Below are positions 43,862-54,705 of a DNA stretch of 64,000 nt, piece after piece. The notes below the pieces were generated by a model that ran no database searches, was not told the DNA's origin, and was given only the letters and a program-made list of their open reading frames with translations. The stretch is from the NCBI GenBank assembly GCA_011316305.1, contig SAUG01000117.1:145535-209534 (forward strand), given 5' to 3'. The DNA is from Rusavskia elegans. Lineage: Eukaryota > Ascomycota > Lecanoromycetes > Teloschistales > Teloschistaceae. Made by a program: the position numbers and the translations under genes. Each line of letters opens with the position of its first letter. The first letter of the stretch is position 1.

Positions 43862-44655
43862 CTTCGTAGAAATCTGGAGGGCAGTCGCGGGTCGAAGCCT
43901 TCTACTGGCGAAAGCTGCAGGCGTACCACGATGAAGAGACTGACTCCCCCTTGCTGCAATCTTGAGAAGTCCAGAGGAGAATTTTCCAAAATCCCGTTCT
44001 CAGTTCGACGACAACGACTGTAGACTACAGCAGAAGTATTGGGTGAGAATAAGTGGTGCTGTTAGTCAAAGAAGAGAGACATGAACCATCCAACGAAGGA
44101 CTCAAGGATGCCGGTTCTTGATCTTGTTGCATGGAAATCGACTAATATATATAGGAGTGGCTGCTAGCGTCGTCTCCCTCTATTTGCAAATCTCTTACGA
44201 GATAAGATGACCAGTGACAAAGGGAAGGTCACGCTCAGCGTTGAGGCCCTGCCCGAGAGCAGTGTGTAATTTGATCTCCGCTAGCTCCGTGATCTTGGCT
44301 GAGAGAGATGATTGAGTCGGGCTGTACAGGGAATACCAGTTCGCAGCCGTCCCCTTCGAGACCTTTGTGAATGATGCCTTAACTCGGCAGATCTGTGAGA
44401 AGAAGCGGTAGTATTCAGAGGACCAGAACGAGTGATGATGGAATGCTTCTGACTGCTGTACGGCGTATGCTTATCAGTAGCAGGGGGCGGCAACGGGACG
44501 GCGCCAGTGGTCACCTGTCACGTACCGTATTAGACTAACGCTTTCCGCACAATGAAGATAAATCCCTTTCTCGGCACAGAGCAACATTCCACTAAAGACA
44601 CAAAACTTACCTGCATAAGCAATCTTCGGACAGCCGCCTTTGTGTTTCTCACATC

Positions 44656-46996
44656 ATGTCCCACTTCAGCAATCCTGCTGCAAATACAAACCGGACTCTC
44701 TGCCCTCCCTGGTGCTGGCCGCGAACCCCAGACGACCGTGAGGGAGATGAGAGATGGGTTGTCCTCGCAAGCGCTGGGGGCATTCGTCCTTCCACGCCGC
44801 TCGGACCCGATGACTATGGTAAACTGATCCTCCATTATCATGGCACAATGAGTCTGTACTGCTTCTATACACTGGAAGTCCAAGGAAAGGAAGGCTTCGT
44901 TGTGCAATTTGATCGCGTTCAGCAATGCTGGAAACAACCAATGGGGCTCCAGACTGCTGTTGGCAACCTGGCTACGGCCTTCCCAGTGGAGGTATGTAAT
45001 CTTTCCGGCGAAATTCTGCGGTTGCAAAGGACTGAGCACTTTCTTAGGGGTTTTCGACGGCTTCTGTGTCAGCCACATCGCCTGAGATGATTACACTGGA
45101 TACATCCATGTGGCCTGGTCCGTCGGGTGATGGGATTATGCCGGATGCACCATTGTTGCCTGGTTCGACCACACCTGCAAAAACAGCTGGTTCCCGATAT
45201 GCAGTCCAGCGAGGGCCGACTGAAGAGGTCTTCTGCCGAGCCAATGCAGTGGTATCAGTCAAGAAGGTGAGTCTGTCCTCCTCGCTGCGAAGTGTCATGT
45301 TTTTTCACTGAAGCTCCCCAACAGTTTAGTCCACGGTGCTCCATCGAGCCGAACAAGCTACCGTCCGTTAGTTCGGCCTCTCCCTGGTCGATCTCTCACC
45401 AGAACTTTGGTATGGATGACGACAGCAAAGTACCGAAGGTTCTCCAAGAGGTCCGGGACGCCCAAGACGTTGATAGCGGCCACAACATTCAAGTTGTCCA
45501 AGGCATCCAGAACATCCAAGACAGCCGAGTCAATCGGGAAATCCAAGACATTCAAGACCTCCAAGACGGCAACGACCTTGATCGTAATGCTGCTGAGACA
45601 ACAGACAACCATAGCATGATCTCTGACTTGGAGACCACGCCGGCGTTCGCCAGCGATCTTGAGCCCTCAAGCAGATCACAGTTTGGCGAGGAAGGATCTG
45701 ACAGTCCTCTAACCATGCAACGGAATCCTCGCTCTATCCTCAAGGGCCCCAAAAAACGCCGAGCAGAGTCGCCTAGAAAAATTAGCGCTGCACTTGAGGA
45801 AGCAGAAGAATCATCGCTGCAGCCACCAACCAGAAAGCGTGTTCATTTTAGTGTCACTCAAGCCATGAATGAGGTGGACTTCCCAGAAGAGGAGACTTCC
45901 AACCCCCAGCAGGGCCAGGCTATAGAGAATCTCACCCAAGCCGCCCCTATCGAGGTATGTGACGGACGTAAGTGTCTCCCTTTCCACAGCTTAAGCGCTA
46001 ACGATCACAAGCTCCCACGACCGGAAGGGGACGGGCCTACAGAGCGGGAGACTCGTTCAAGGAAAGGAAAAGGATTGCCCGAGATTAGTAAAGCAAAGAA
46101 CGAATCTTCCCTGACCACTCCTCCTGAGGTAGGTGACAAATAAAGTGACATCCCACTCATCAAGCCAAACACTTACGATGACCAGCTCCAACAATCGAGT
46201 GGTGGCGAATCCAAGCAGCAGGTGGGACCCAAGAAGGAAAACTTATCCTCTCGAGCGGGCACTTCCAAGAGAATATCCACTCGAGCCGCTCCTACCGAAG
46301 TATGTAACAAATTGAACATATATCTCCCATCACGTCCAACACTTACGATCTGTAGCTCCCGCAATCGACTGATGACAAACCCAAGAGGAACGCGGGCCGC
46401 TCAGAGAAACAAGATAAATTACCGGAAAAGACCATTTCGAAGACAAAACCTCTTCCGGCCGCTACCAGTAAGGTTGGTAGCAGAGGGCAATATCCTGCTT
46501 TTGTCAAGTCAAGCACTTACCATTTTCAGCTTCACCAGTCGAGGGTCGATAAACCCAAGAGGCCGGTGGGGCGCCCCGGAAAGGAACAGTCAACCGCCGA
46601 AAAGGGCACTTCGAAGGGGAAAAATACTCCGGCCACTCTGGTCAAGGTACGTCGCAATCAAAAACAGTACTTCTCCGGCGCTGACTGCAATTCTCCCAAG
46701 CAACGCGCTTCCACCAACACGGGCAAGCAGAAGATGGCTCAGAACCCAAATGAAGCGGATAAGATGGACATGGATATTGTCCCCAAGTCAGAGGAGAAGA
46801 AACACGCGGGCACGGTATGTAGCTAAGAGATGAGCTGCTTGGTATCCGATCTCTTAGCTGATGATTCGTGACCCGATAGAGGATCGTGCAAGAGTCGGAG
46901 CATGAGGAGATAGCGCAGGATGCCAACGCAGCAGCAGACACAACTGCGACGGAGGATGAGCAGAAGTCTTGGTTGTCAAGTTGCAGAGTGACTTAG
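44656..46996 (+). CDS. A-family protein (copy A6) with tandemly duplicated exons
   Basis: Nine exons are 44656-44991, 45048-45266, 45325-45954, 46012-46128, 46186-46299, 46356-46472, 46530-46646, 46701-46814 and 46880-46996. They give 626 aa, with all introns in phase 0 and 54-65 bp long. Exon 1 is the conserved domain: WPRTPDDREGDERWVVLASAGG, SLYCFYTLEVQGKEGFVVQF, QQCWKQPMGL, ending TAFPVE at the donor. Exon 3 has a Gln/Asp-rich run of IQ[DN]IQD-like repeats and then TRKRVHFSVTQAMNEVDF (RVxF motif). Exons 4-8 are basic Lys/Arg/Pro/Ser segments; exon 7 has KPKRPVGRPGKE, which resembles an AT-hook. Exon 9 is acidic. There is no coiled coil. DNA or chromatin binding is a guess from composition. 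Confidence 0.65.
46012..46996 (+). repeat. Tandem exon-plus-intron array in A6
   Basis: Six successive exons of 117, 114, 117, 117, 114 and 117 bp are separated by 57, 56, 57, 54 and 65-bp introns. Exons 4-7 all start L[PQH][RQ][PS] and share a DKPKR..GR-type core. Introns 4-6 share a CAACACTTACGAT/AAGCACTTACCAT 3' part and GT[AT][TG]GTGAC/AAC 5' ends. At least four units are duplicates of one ~172-bp exon-plus-intron cassette; exons 8-9 keep the length but little sequence. Confidence 0.75.
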
Positions 46997-46999
46997 GAG

Positions 47000-48221
47000 C
47001 GCAGATCTTGGTGCTGGAGCGAAGGGAAACTCTACAGGGCGATGATGCGCTACTGTCTGGAAGTCGCTTCCCGTGTCACTTAACGTGTCGCGTCACTTCT
47101 TGATACCGATCAATGCGCACATTACGAGAGAAAAAATTGAGAAGGGCAAGAGCGATGATAATGGAAAAGGATGGGATGGAAGTCACGTCCCTGCAGGATT
47201 TGCAGGGCTGACCGAGGAACACTTTCGGGCCAGTCTAATGCAGGGATGCCGCCGCTAGGGCGTTTTCGTCTCATCTCAATCTCAACAACACTTCTCATCT
47301 CGTATCCTTCTTTGCTTTTGATCATGAGTGAACACAATCATAGATGGTGATAAAATGATAGGATCTTTTCGCTATATATTTCTTGAGTAATCAAGGACCG
47401 TTTCAACGGCTCTGGGGATGGTAGAACAGCTTCTCCAGCGATGCAGCTCCCTCTGTTCATCATCGTCGCCATCATGCTACGGACAAACACATCCATAATG
47501 GTCAGCAGGATCAAGATTCTGTCTCGCAATGATGGTCCTGAGGCTCAGAGGGCCGAGACAAATGTTTCGGCGATGGCGTATGGAGAATCATGACGAAGGA
47601 GATGCAGGTCTGTCTCTTTATCCTCACCGTCATGTAACAGCGAGACACCACCATAAAGGGCAACAAGGTGCTGGCATCCTTTCGCATGTATCATCTTGAA
47701 CAATGGTGAAGCATCTCAACCGTCTGGGACATGGGTCCCATGGGCTTTCGATGGGGATACGGGTCTGTCTCCGTCGGTCTTCCTCATGCAATTGACAGGC
47801 ACAACCATGGCAAGCAGCAAGACGATCACGTCCTTTCGTATGGATCTTCCTCAAGCATGGAAAAGGGTTTCAATGGTCTCCGGGGTGATATGGTAGGTAT
47901 CTCAACGGGATGGATCTCTTTTTCGTCTCGACAGCTCAACAGCACGCGACACCGGGAACCGTTTGAATCAGATGCAGGTCATAGCACTTCCGATGAGGTA
48001 TCAATCGAGGTATCGATGGCGTTGGCAGGCGATGCGTGCGTAGGGACGGTAGGGTGTTGCGTGTTTCACAAAGGGCTTCGGAACGGCAATGTTTGTCAAC
48101 CCCTTTTCATGTCACATTCTTTCGGTCTCTTGCGCCAGAACAAATCATTGCATTGCCTTTTCCTTTCTATCTGCCCACCCTATCTTCTTTCTCGGCTCTC
48201 ATTGCTGCCATCTCCCCCCCA
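47000..48221. other. Intergenic region of the right duplicate block
   Basis: Sequence at 47165-47330 and 47470-47600 is similar to 32353-32500 and 32640-32760, but neither copy shows a conserved frame. The plus-strand frame at 47731-48309 overlaps the small minus-strand gene model at 48222-48607 and has no motif. Confidence 0.4.
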
Positions 48222-48607
48222 CTATGCCAGATTCTGCGGCAAGAATCCGTACTCTTGCAGGCGTTCGACGGGATCGTCGGGCACCATGCGACCGTATCCT
48301 TGGGTCTGAGGGAAGGCGGCGTGGATGGCCGCTTTGACCTTGGTGGAGACGGCAGCGTTTTTGGCGACAACCTTCTTCACGGTTGTTTTGAGCCCCTATT
48401 CAACTAATTAGCCCTCTTCTCCGGCATTCTGTGGGAGATAAGGAGATGATTGATCGTGCTAGCAGATAGTCGTGACACAAAGGAACAGGTGTTTGGCCCA
48501 GTTCTGCCTGAGAACTATCTGGGCACGCTGCAGCTTGGTTCTCGCCAGCACTGGATTGCTGCGATGCTCAGGGGATTATGGGGGCTCATCAGCTGGTATC
48601 TTACCAT
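48222..48607 (-). CDS. Possible 58-aa small protein (two exons)
   Basis: The model is ATG 48607-48605 followed directly by a GTAAGA donor, a 209-bp intron, and exon 48395-48222 ending at TAG. The product is Met plus GLKTTVKKVVAKNAAV..., then IHAAFPQTQGYGRM and DDPVERLQEYGFLPQNLA. The C-terminal exon has a good mix of charged and hydrophobic residues and C-ending codons, which suggests coding. The ATG-only first exon is a weak point; the true 5' exon may differ. No family is recognised. Confidence 0.3.
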
Positions 48608-49324
48608 TGTCGATGTGGTGATGGTGGATATGAGGGTTTCGATCAGATTCTGGGGGGAGGAAGGACTGGTGTTCTGGTTGTGAGCGGAGATGTGGTACGA
48701 AACGAACGTCCCAAGAACAAGAATATGGTTCTGTGAGCAAGTAAAGCCAGAGGTATCGTTGTGAGCTTGGAAAGCCTAGGATGTTTGTGGGTCGCGGATT
48801 TTGGGACTCAAAGGCGTTGTCTCCTATTATTGACACAGAGAGCCGCTAAGTCACAACACCGTTGATTGGATGGTATTGCCAAGCCAGCAAGTTCTCCCTT
48901 TTCTCATACCACACAACGCTTACCAGTCCCCAACCAGGAGAACGAGACTTATCAGGAAGCAAACATACTACTGCACTTTGGGGAACTAGACTTACCAGCC
49001 GGTTTCCGCCTCTAGAGCTCGTCCACCATATCCGCTGGAGATTTCACCACCATCATTCGGACTTGACTGCTGTCAATATTGATCCTTCACGGGAGTATGA
49101 AGTAAGTTCCCACCCTTCCTTCCCAACCAAGCCCCCCATCATTGACAAGATCTTCATCCGGGATCATCATCTGATGAAGTTCTTCCTTTGACTTCTAACG
49201 CCACACCCATAGTTTCCTGACAGCACCTGGAGTTTGGCTTCGCAGATCCCTCCAGGGATCTCATCGACCCACGACGACTGAACCACCAAACCCAGCGTCC
49301 GAAAACATCGCAAACAGACTTACA

Positions 49325-51005
49325 ATGGCCGGCGGCAGCCGCACCGCTTTTCCTCCGGGTGCCGCTCTATCAAACAGAGATCGTACGACGCGCACGCGCA
49401 GTGGGAAGCAGCCTGTCGCCACCTTTGCCGGAAATACTACCACCATTGATAAGTCTGACTACCATTCAAACGTGCTGACGCGGTCCCAGCGAGCACAGAC
49501 GATTGAGGTTCCACTTGACGGGCAGCCTCCCATCTGGGAGCGCAAGAGCGCCGAGCATTTTTGGAATCCAGTCATTGGCTCAAAGCCAGATTGGTGCTGG
49601 GCTCGTCGTAAGAACGAGGTGATTAGCGAGGAGATGCCTGTTGTCCTGGCTGTGAATGATGGCGAAAGACCAACGACGGCTCTGGAAAGGGAAGAAAGAC
49701 CAACGACGGCTCTGGAAAGGGAAGAGACTGTGCTAGTCAAACAGACTTGGGATCACAAGGGGAAGTGGCTCCACTGGGTCATTGCAATAGATGGAGTCCG
49801 GTATATTGCGGAGGTCAGAAAGTCAGGAGAAGTGCGACGCTTCATGGGCGGTCCTGGAGCGCAGTTTGACGATCTTCCGTTCGCGTTCTTAATTGAGGTG
49901 AGCGTCTTCATTGGATGTGGTCCGAAGAGTGAGGTACTGAATGTTTCTCAGGGCGCTCCTGCCCTTCAATCTACGTCGTCCCGGAATCGATCGTCGAACT
50001 CCCGAGAGACCTCCACTGCTCGCAACCAGTCTCCGGCTGTAAGTGAGTCTGAGGAGAGGAAAGAACAACGCCTGCGTGACTCACAGCTGCATGCGGGCCA
50101 ACCTGGTCTTGTCCGAGCCCCTTCTCAACAAACTATTGCAACGCGAGGTCGCTCCGTGGTACCTCAGAAACGGAAACTTACGACGAGCAATGACGCCATC
50201 GAAGATGAGGAACAGGACGAACGTGAAAGCCAATTGGGGCGAGGAGCCAGCGAGGAAATACCATACGGCAGAGATCAGGTAAGCTTACCTTATTCGCACA
50301 TGTGGCAACAAGCATAGAGCACCATCTGTTTCAAGATACCTCCCAGACCATGTGCGGACTCTCAGACACCCAATTCAAATGCTAACAATCTTGCTCCGAA
50401 GGAACCTGAACGATTCATCCCTGAGAGTCCAGGACAGAGCTTGACCCACAACGACGAGAACGGGGATACCAGCAGCGAAGAAAACGGCCAGGATCTAGGC
50501 GACGACGAAGAGGAGCCCCCAATTCAGGTACGTCGAGTATCATCCACATCGAGAAATCCCCAGTGGATTGCTAACACTACTCTTTTACCAGCCCACCAAA
50601 CCGGCTCAGTCGCGAACGCTAGAGGCCAAAAAATACAAGCTGAAGCTTGATCAGAAACAAGTAGAGCTTACAGGACTGGAAGTCAAGAAGGACGAAGCCG
50701 AAGCCGATGCCAAGAAAGGAGATACCGAGCATCAAAGCCTTCTGGCAAGCCGCGCCGCACTTCTGGCAAAGGCGCGAAGAATTGAGGCAAGAGCGGACGA
50801 GGCTGAGGATAAGGCGAAAGAGGCGAAAGAAGAGGCGGACAGACGAAGAGGAGAGGCGAACGACTATGATGGAAAGATCCAGGCGACCAAGGTATGATGA
50901 GAAGACAATAGTGATGTGAAAGAAATAAGACTGGCTGATTGAGTACAGCGAGAAATGGAAGCAATGAAAGCCCACCTAGAGGCAATGGAAGCTGGGGAAG
51001 CTTAG
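49325..51005 (+). CDS. A-family protein (copy A7): conserved domain, disordered tail, long coiled coil
   Basis: Five exons, 49325-49897, 49952-50278, 50402-50527, 50592-50891 and 50949-51005, give 460 aa, all introns in phase 0. Exon 1 has an Arg/Thr/Ser-rich head and then the conserved domain: MPVVLAVNDGERPTTALER, LHWVIAIDGVRYIAEV, GPGAQFDDLPFAFLIE at the donor. A 30-bp in-frame duplication repeats ERPTTALERE. Intron 1 (54 bp) has no stop and a length divisible by three, so reading through would add 18 residues; the splice is preferred because all paralogs splice there. Exons 2-3 are disordered (PQKRKLTTSND; an acidic EENGQDLGDDEEE). Exons 4-5 are a long Ala/Lys/Glu coiled coil. Closest relative is A5. 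Confidence 0.7.
49664..49723 (+). repeat. Exact 30-bp in-frame tandem duplication in A7
   Basis: The unit GAAAGACCAACGACGGCTCT... occurs twice at 49664 and 49694 without mismatch, duplicating ten residues in a loop of the conserved domain. It is a recent event. Confidence 0.9.
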
Positions 51006-51613
51006 AATGAGACGGCGTCATGAAGAGTGAGAGAATACCTTGAGATTAATGGAAGGAGCAATGAAAGAGAAAGGAACGACGCACTGGTTGACCGCATTCA
51101 GCGACTGAGACGACACCAAGGCCCCCTGAGAGCGCCGCCGACGAATCTTTAAAAGAGCATTTTGTTAGGTAATGTTGAGCTGTGTTCTTTCCTTGGCAAG
51201 GTCGAGGCCGTTCCCATCCGTCTATCTTGAGCATGTCGTTGACATTACCTGCGCTTTCCTTTCCTTTGTCTTATGGTCTGAGGTCGAGTAAAACAGTTGG
51301 TCAGAGAGACTTTGTGAATGTGTCGCGGTACGACGTCGCGATCGTTCTTTTTCCTTCTTTTGGGTCATGCAAAGACTATATATACTTTCTTCCGACTATC
51401 CATCGTTGCTAAGTTGTTGCTGATAGCACTGCTCAGCAATGCCGAGGTGCCGATGGTTGTTCATTCGTATAAAGGGATCTTGTGTTGAGAATTGATCGGG
51501 ACACGTCAGGTATTGATTTTGGCCCACAATGCTTCAAATTTTCATCGTCAGCAGCTATAACACCATTTCACCAGCTTTTCTGCATCAGCTTATCTTGCTC
51601 GCTACCGACTACA

Positions 51614-52384
51614 ATGGACTCTCCACCATCTCCGCCGCCACCTTCGCCACCTACACTGTCTCCTCCTCCGCCGCCTCCGCCGCCTCCTCCAACGCCTGTT
51701 CCGCTGTCCCCTGCGTCGGCCGCCCGGCAAACACGTGCAATCATCGACGCCATCGACGCACAACTCCCCTTCGGCACCCTTCTGGCTGAGCACCGCCGTC
51801 AAGCGCGCTTCCAAATCTACGAAGAGGTGCCCGACAGCGAGGACGACCCGGAGGACGAGCTCTCCGATGATGTCGAAGTGGGGGAAGCAACGACGATGAC
51901 TATCCGTACCACGACTCGCGCTAATCTCCGCCGCCGCTCCCTCCGCACCACCGCCGAAGCATCAGACCTCGAAGCTGCACCTGCAGCCGAATCCACCGCT
52001 TCCGCCGAAGATTTCAGTTGGCTTGACCTCCACGAAGACGCCTGGAGCACGAACCGGGACCACGCCGCCCATCTCCCTCAACGTCACCCCATCACCACCA
52101 TCACCACCACCGCCGCCGAGAGCTCCGCTGCCGCTGCCGCTGCCGCTGCCTCCGACCCCAGCAACCTCCCCCACCAACACCCCACTGCCGCCGGACCAGC
52201 AACCGATACCTCGACGGCAGCAAACGGGACCTCGACCGCCACGGTTTGCGGCATAAATTTGCGAGACGTTGAGATTCCGAGGAGGACGCGGCGTGAGGGG
52301 GGGAATTTTCCGATTTTTGATGACGAGGCGTTCGAGGAGGCGCAGAAGGAGGTGGAGAGGCTGAATAGGGGGGGAAGGAATTGA
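51614..52384 (+). CDS. Disordered proline- and alanine-rich protein
   Basis: A 256-aa single-exon frame starts at ATG 51614 in a strong ACAATGG context; it shows C-ending codon bias along its length. Residues 1-35 are Pro/Ser repeats (PPPPPPPPPPTP). A short helical segment follows (ARQTRAIIDAIDAQLPFGTLLAEHRRQARFQ), then acidic DSEDDPEDELSDD, Ser/Thr/Ala-rich filler, and a conserved-looking C-terminus (EIPRRTRREGGNFPIFDDEAFEEAQKEVERL). The helical parts may be binding segments. No known domain is seen. It sits outside the A-family block and shares none of its motifs. Confidence 0.6.
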   Translation: MDSPPSPPPPSPPTLSPPPPPPPPPPTPVPLSPASAARQTRAIIDAIDAQLPFGTLLAEHRRQARFQIYEEVPDSEDDPEDELSDDVEVGEATTMTIRTTTRANLRRRSLRTTAEASDLEAAPAAESTASAEDFSWLDLHEDAWSTNRDHAAHLPQRHPITTITTTAAESSAAAAAAAASDPSNLPHQHPTAAGPATDTSTAANGTSTATVCGINLRDVEIPRRTRREGGNFPIFDDEAFEEAQKEVERLNRGGRN

Positions 52385-52399
52385 GTGGGAAGGGAGAGG

Positions 52400-53545
52400 A
52401 GAAGGGATGTGGGGTTGAGGGTGGTTGTCTGTTGTTGTGTTGTTGGCTGTTATGCATTTCGAGGTATAGATGACGGCAGTCGAGGTATCGAATGATATGG
52501 CAGCGATACGAGCACGACGAGATTATAGAGGAGACGAATGCGAACGTTTTCTGTGCTTGATATGGGTTTTGATGATTATGTGACATGGGTGATATCTACG
52601 AATGTTTCGCCTTTTGAGGCCACGGTCCTCATACATTGCCATAGCAGGTATTTACAATTGGCTGTCAATCGAGGTATCGAATGCTTTGTTTGCTATATAG
52701 AGGGCAAACGACAGTTGAACGATTGGTGAGTGATTGAGAGCAGACGGCGTAGAATAGTGTGCCGGTAATCGGCTGAGGTTGGAATATGCGACGAAACATG
52801 CTTTTCAACACGCGCGCCAACCGCTTCCTACATTATGAACATGCTAAAATTAGCTTTGGGCACCCGGGCAACCAGATGGGCGGTTGAGATAAGCTTAAGA
52901 GCCCCCGTGGTTCCTTGGCAGGCGCCTTCTAGGCTTGGAACCCGCCTATAACCTGTCTAATTACTCACTAGCGTGTTGCAGAGGTGGGTCAGCCTCAGGA
53001 TATAGAGATCATAGGATGCGGGTCGTTTATCGCTAACATTGTACTCCGGTGGGGGTTTGACTGCTGTATCCTGTATCCCCATGATTCAGTTCTCTCAACC
53101 TCGCTCATCCACCGGAAAGCATTCAACGTAAGCACCAAAGATAGTTTCTTGTATTTCAGCCTCGTAATTGCGGTCTACATGGGTTTCTGCTGCCCTCTCT
53201 CTCTCTTCCTCTCTCTCTTCCTCTCGTTACTTCCTTCGTCTAGACGAGAAAGCCTTGTATTTATAAGACTTTTATCTGATTACTTACCATACCATTTATC
53301 CCAGCACGTGTCCGGAGCTACCTCTAGTAGGGCGCGGGTCGCTTAGCTATTTCTGACAGCCGGTCTAAATACGTTAGGACCGATGTTTCGCATCTTATAC
53401 ACCACAAGCGAAACGGACAACCCCACGCTTCCGGGATAATACAAATGGCCATGCAGATCAAGTCGTACAACACTCAACAGCACAGTCTTCATCCACCGTT
53501 CATATCCCATCTATCATATCTCTCCAAGTCCAACCGACAACCTCA
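52400..53545. other. Intergenic region
   Basis: Three CGAGGTAT[CA]GA-type words recur at about 52449, 52470 and 52670. A CTCTCTCTTC microsatellite lies near 53196-53226. No gene is visible. Confidence 0.5.
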
Positions 53546-54058
53546 ATGCACCTATTCCACCTCCTCCCCTTCCTCTTCTCCCTCTCAAGTCCGTCCATCA
53601 CAACCGCAACACCAACCTTTAGCACCCCTCTCACCCTCCGAAAATTCAACCCCCTCCCAAACCCCTACTCCATCCCCGGCACCCCCATAACCCTCGACTT
53701 CGACCCCCAACCCGATGCCATCCTCCCCCGCCCCGCCGTCCTCAACCTCCTCACCAAAACGCACGCTCACATTTCACGGCACATCCAAACGTACGGCGAC
53801 GGGCAAATCCAACTCGGCATCCAAGGTTTCCAGCTCAATGGCGTGCAAATAACCTATGATTCAATGCCGCAATACCGGATTATGTTATACAGTGATGTGC
53901 TGACGGTGATAAGAGGGATATGGCGGAAGATGGAGCAGGAGGGGTATAGAGAGCGGACTGCGATTGTGGTTTTTGAGGGGGAGGGGGATGGCGGGGAGAT
54001 CGAGACGGGGGAGGTGGATATTGGGAGGGTGGGGCATAAGAGGGTGGCGGAATCGTGA
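53546..54058 (+). CDS. Small secreted protein of unknown function
   Basis: A 170-aa single-exon frame begins with a signal peptide (residues 1-20, MHLFHLLPFLFSLSSPSITT). The mature protein has no cysteine. It contains TPITLDFDPQPDAILPRPAVLNLL, HAHISRHIQTYGDGQIQLG and VQITYDSMPQYRIMLYSDVLTVIRGIWRKMEQEGY, and it ends in an acidic/Gly-rich tail. Codon bias changes from C-ending to G/T-rich in the last third, but the frame stays open. I do not recognise the family. Confidence 0.6.
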   Translation: MHLFHLLPFLFSLSSPSITTATPTFSTPLTLRKFNPLPNPYSIPGTPITLDFDPQPDAILPRPAVLNLLTKTHAHISRHIQTYGDGQIQLGIQGFQLNGVQITYDSMPQYRIMLYSDVLTVIRGIWRKMEQEGYRERTAIVVFEGEGDGGEIETGEVDIGRVGHKRVAES

Positions 54059-54504
54059 TTTGTGAAGCGGGGTGGTGCTAGTGATGTTCTTGGTGAGATG
54101 GATGGGGAATTCTCCGACATTGTCTCGAACGAAGATCGATTAGGTCCGTACGAAATGTGACAATGTGTATCGGACAAATAGATCGTGACGTACAGCATGT
54201 AGTTCGGGCTATATCATCGGAACGTATCGCTGCTTTCGACGATGAAAGAAGAATAAAATACGCTACATCACGACGTGTGTCGAGGTGCAGCTCTACACGT
54301 TGCACAGGCCGCCATCTATATGCCCTATCGTCACAGTTCTTAGATATAGCAGGATCAAATAACTCAACCACGAACACAGCGTACAAAGAAACCTTCCACC
54401 CCCCCACAAAAAGCCACCCCCAGCAAAAACCCAAGCACATCATCTCCCCGAACCCAAGCGAACCCCAAAACAAAAAACAAACAACCCACCACCCAACTCC
54501 CTAA

Positions 54505-54705
54505 ACCCGCCCAATCACCACAGCAAAAACATCCACCGAAGTAACCCACACCACCTTCTACGCCTGCAACCACCCAAAACCAGTGCAGACCCAAGAAAAT
54601 TGCGGGAATCAATGCATGTATTGGAAAACCAGGGTGCAGCGTTACGACGTCCCCAATAGCTGTGTCACGTATAGCTGTTATTTGAAGTTGGCGGAGAAGA
54701 ATTGA
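54505..54705 (+). CDS. Cysteine-rich C-terminal exon, 5' part not found
   Basis: An open frame ends at TGA 54703-54705. It contains TTFYACNHPKPVQTQENCGN, QCMYWKTRVQRYDVP and SCVTYSCYLKLAEKN, with five cysteines in about 50 residues, typical of a small secreted protein. The frame begins after a TAA at 54502-54504 in C/A-rich sequence and has no ATG, so a signal-peptide exon upstream must exist if this is a gene. I could not identify it. Confidence 0.35.
   Translation, partial: TRPITTAKTSTEVTHTTFYACNHPKPVQTQENCGNQCMYWKTRVQRYDVPNSCVTYSCYLKLAEKN

Larger units (their letters stand above)
44545..49897 (+). repeat. Block duplicate, right copy (pairs with 31235-34841)
   Basis: This is the better-preserved partner of the left block. 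It carries A6, an intergenic stretch and the 5' exon of A7 in the same order as A4, its intergenic stretch and the 5' exon of A5. Confidence 0.65.

Noticed and set aside
46550..46600. AT-hook in A6 exon 7 (KRPVGRPGK)
   Set aside because: It resembles the motif but lacks the R-G-R-P core, and the sister exons do not preserve it. Not called as a domain.
20000..51000. CRISPR array or satellite DNA as explanation for the repeats
   Set aside because: Repeats are coding exons with splice sites and divergence, in a fungal genome; spacing and sequence do not fit CRISPR or a simple satellite.
54078..54612. Gly/Val/Phe-rich minus-strand frames
   Set aside because: They are complements of the C/A-rich tract before the cysteine-rich exon; composition explains the openness.
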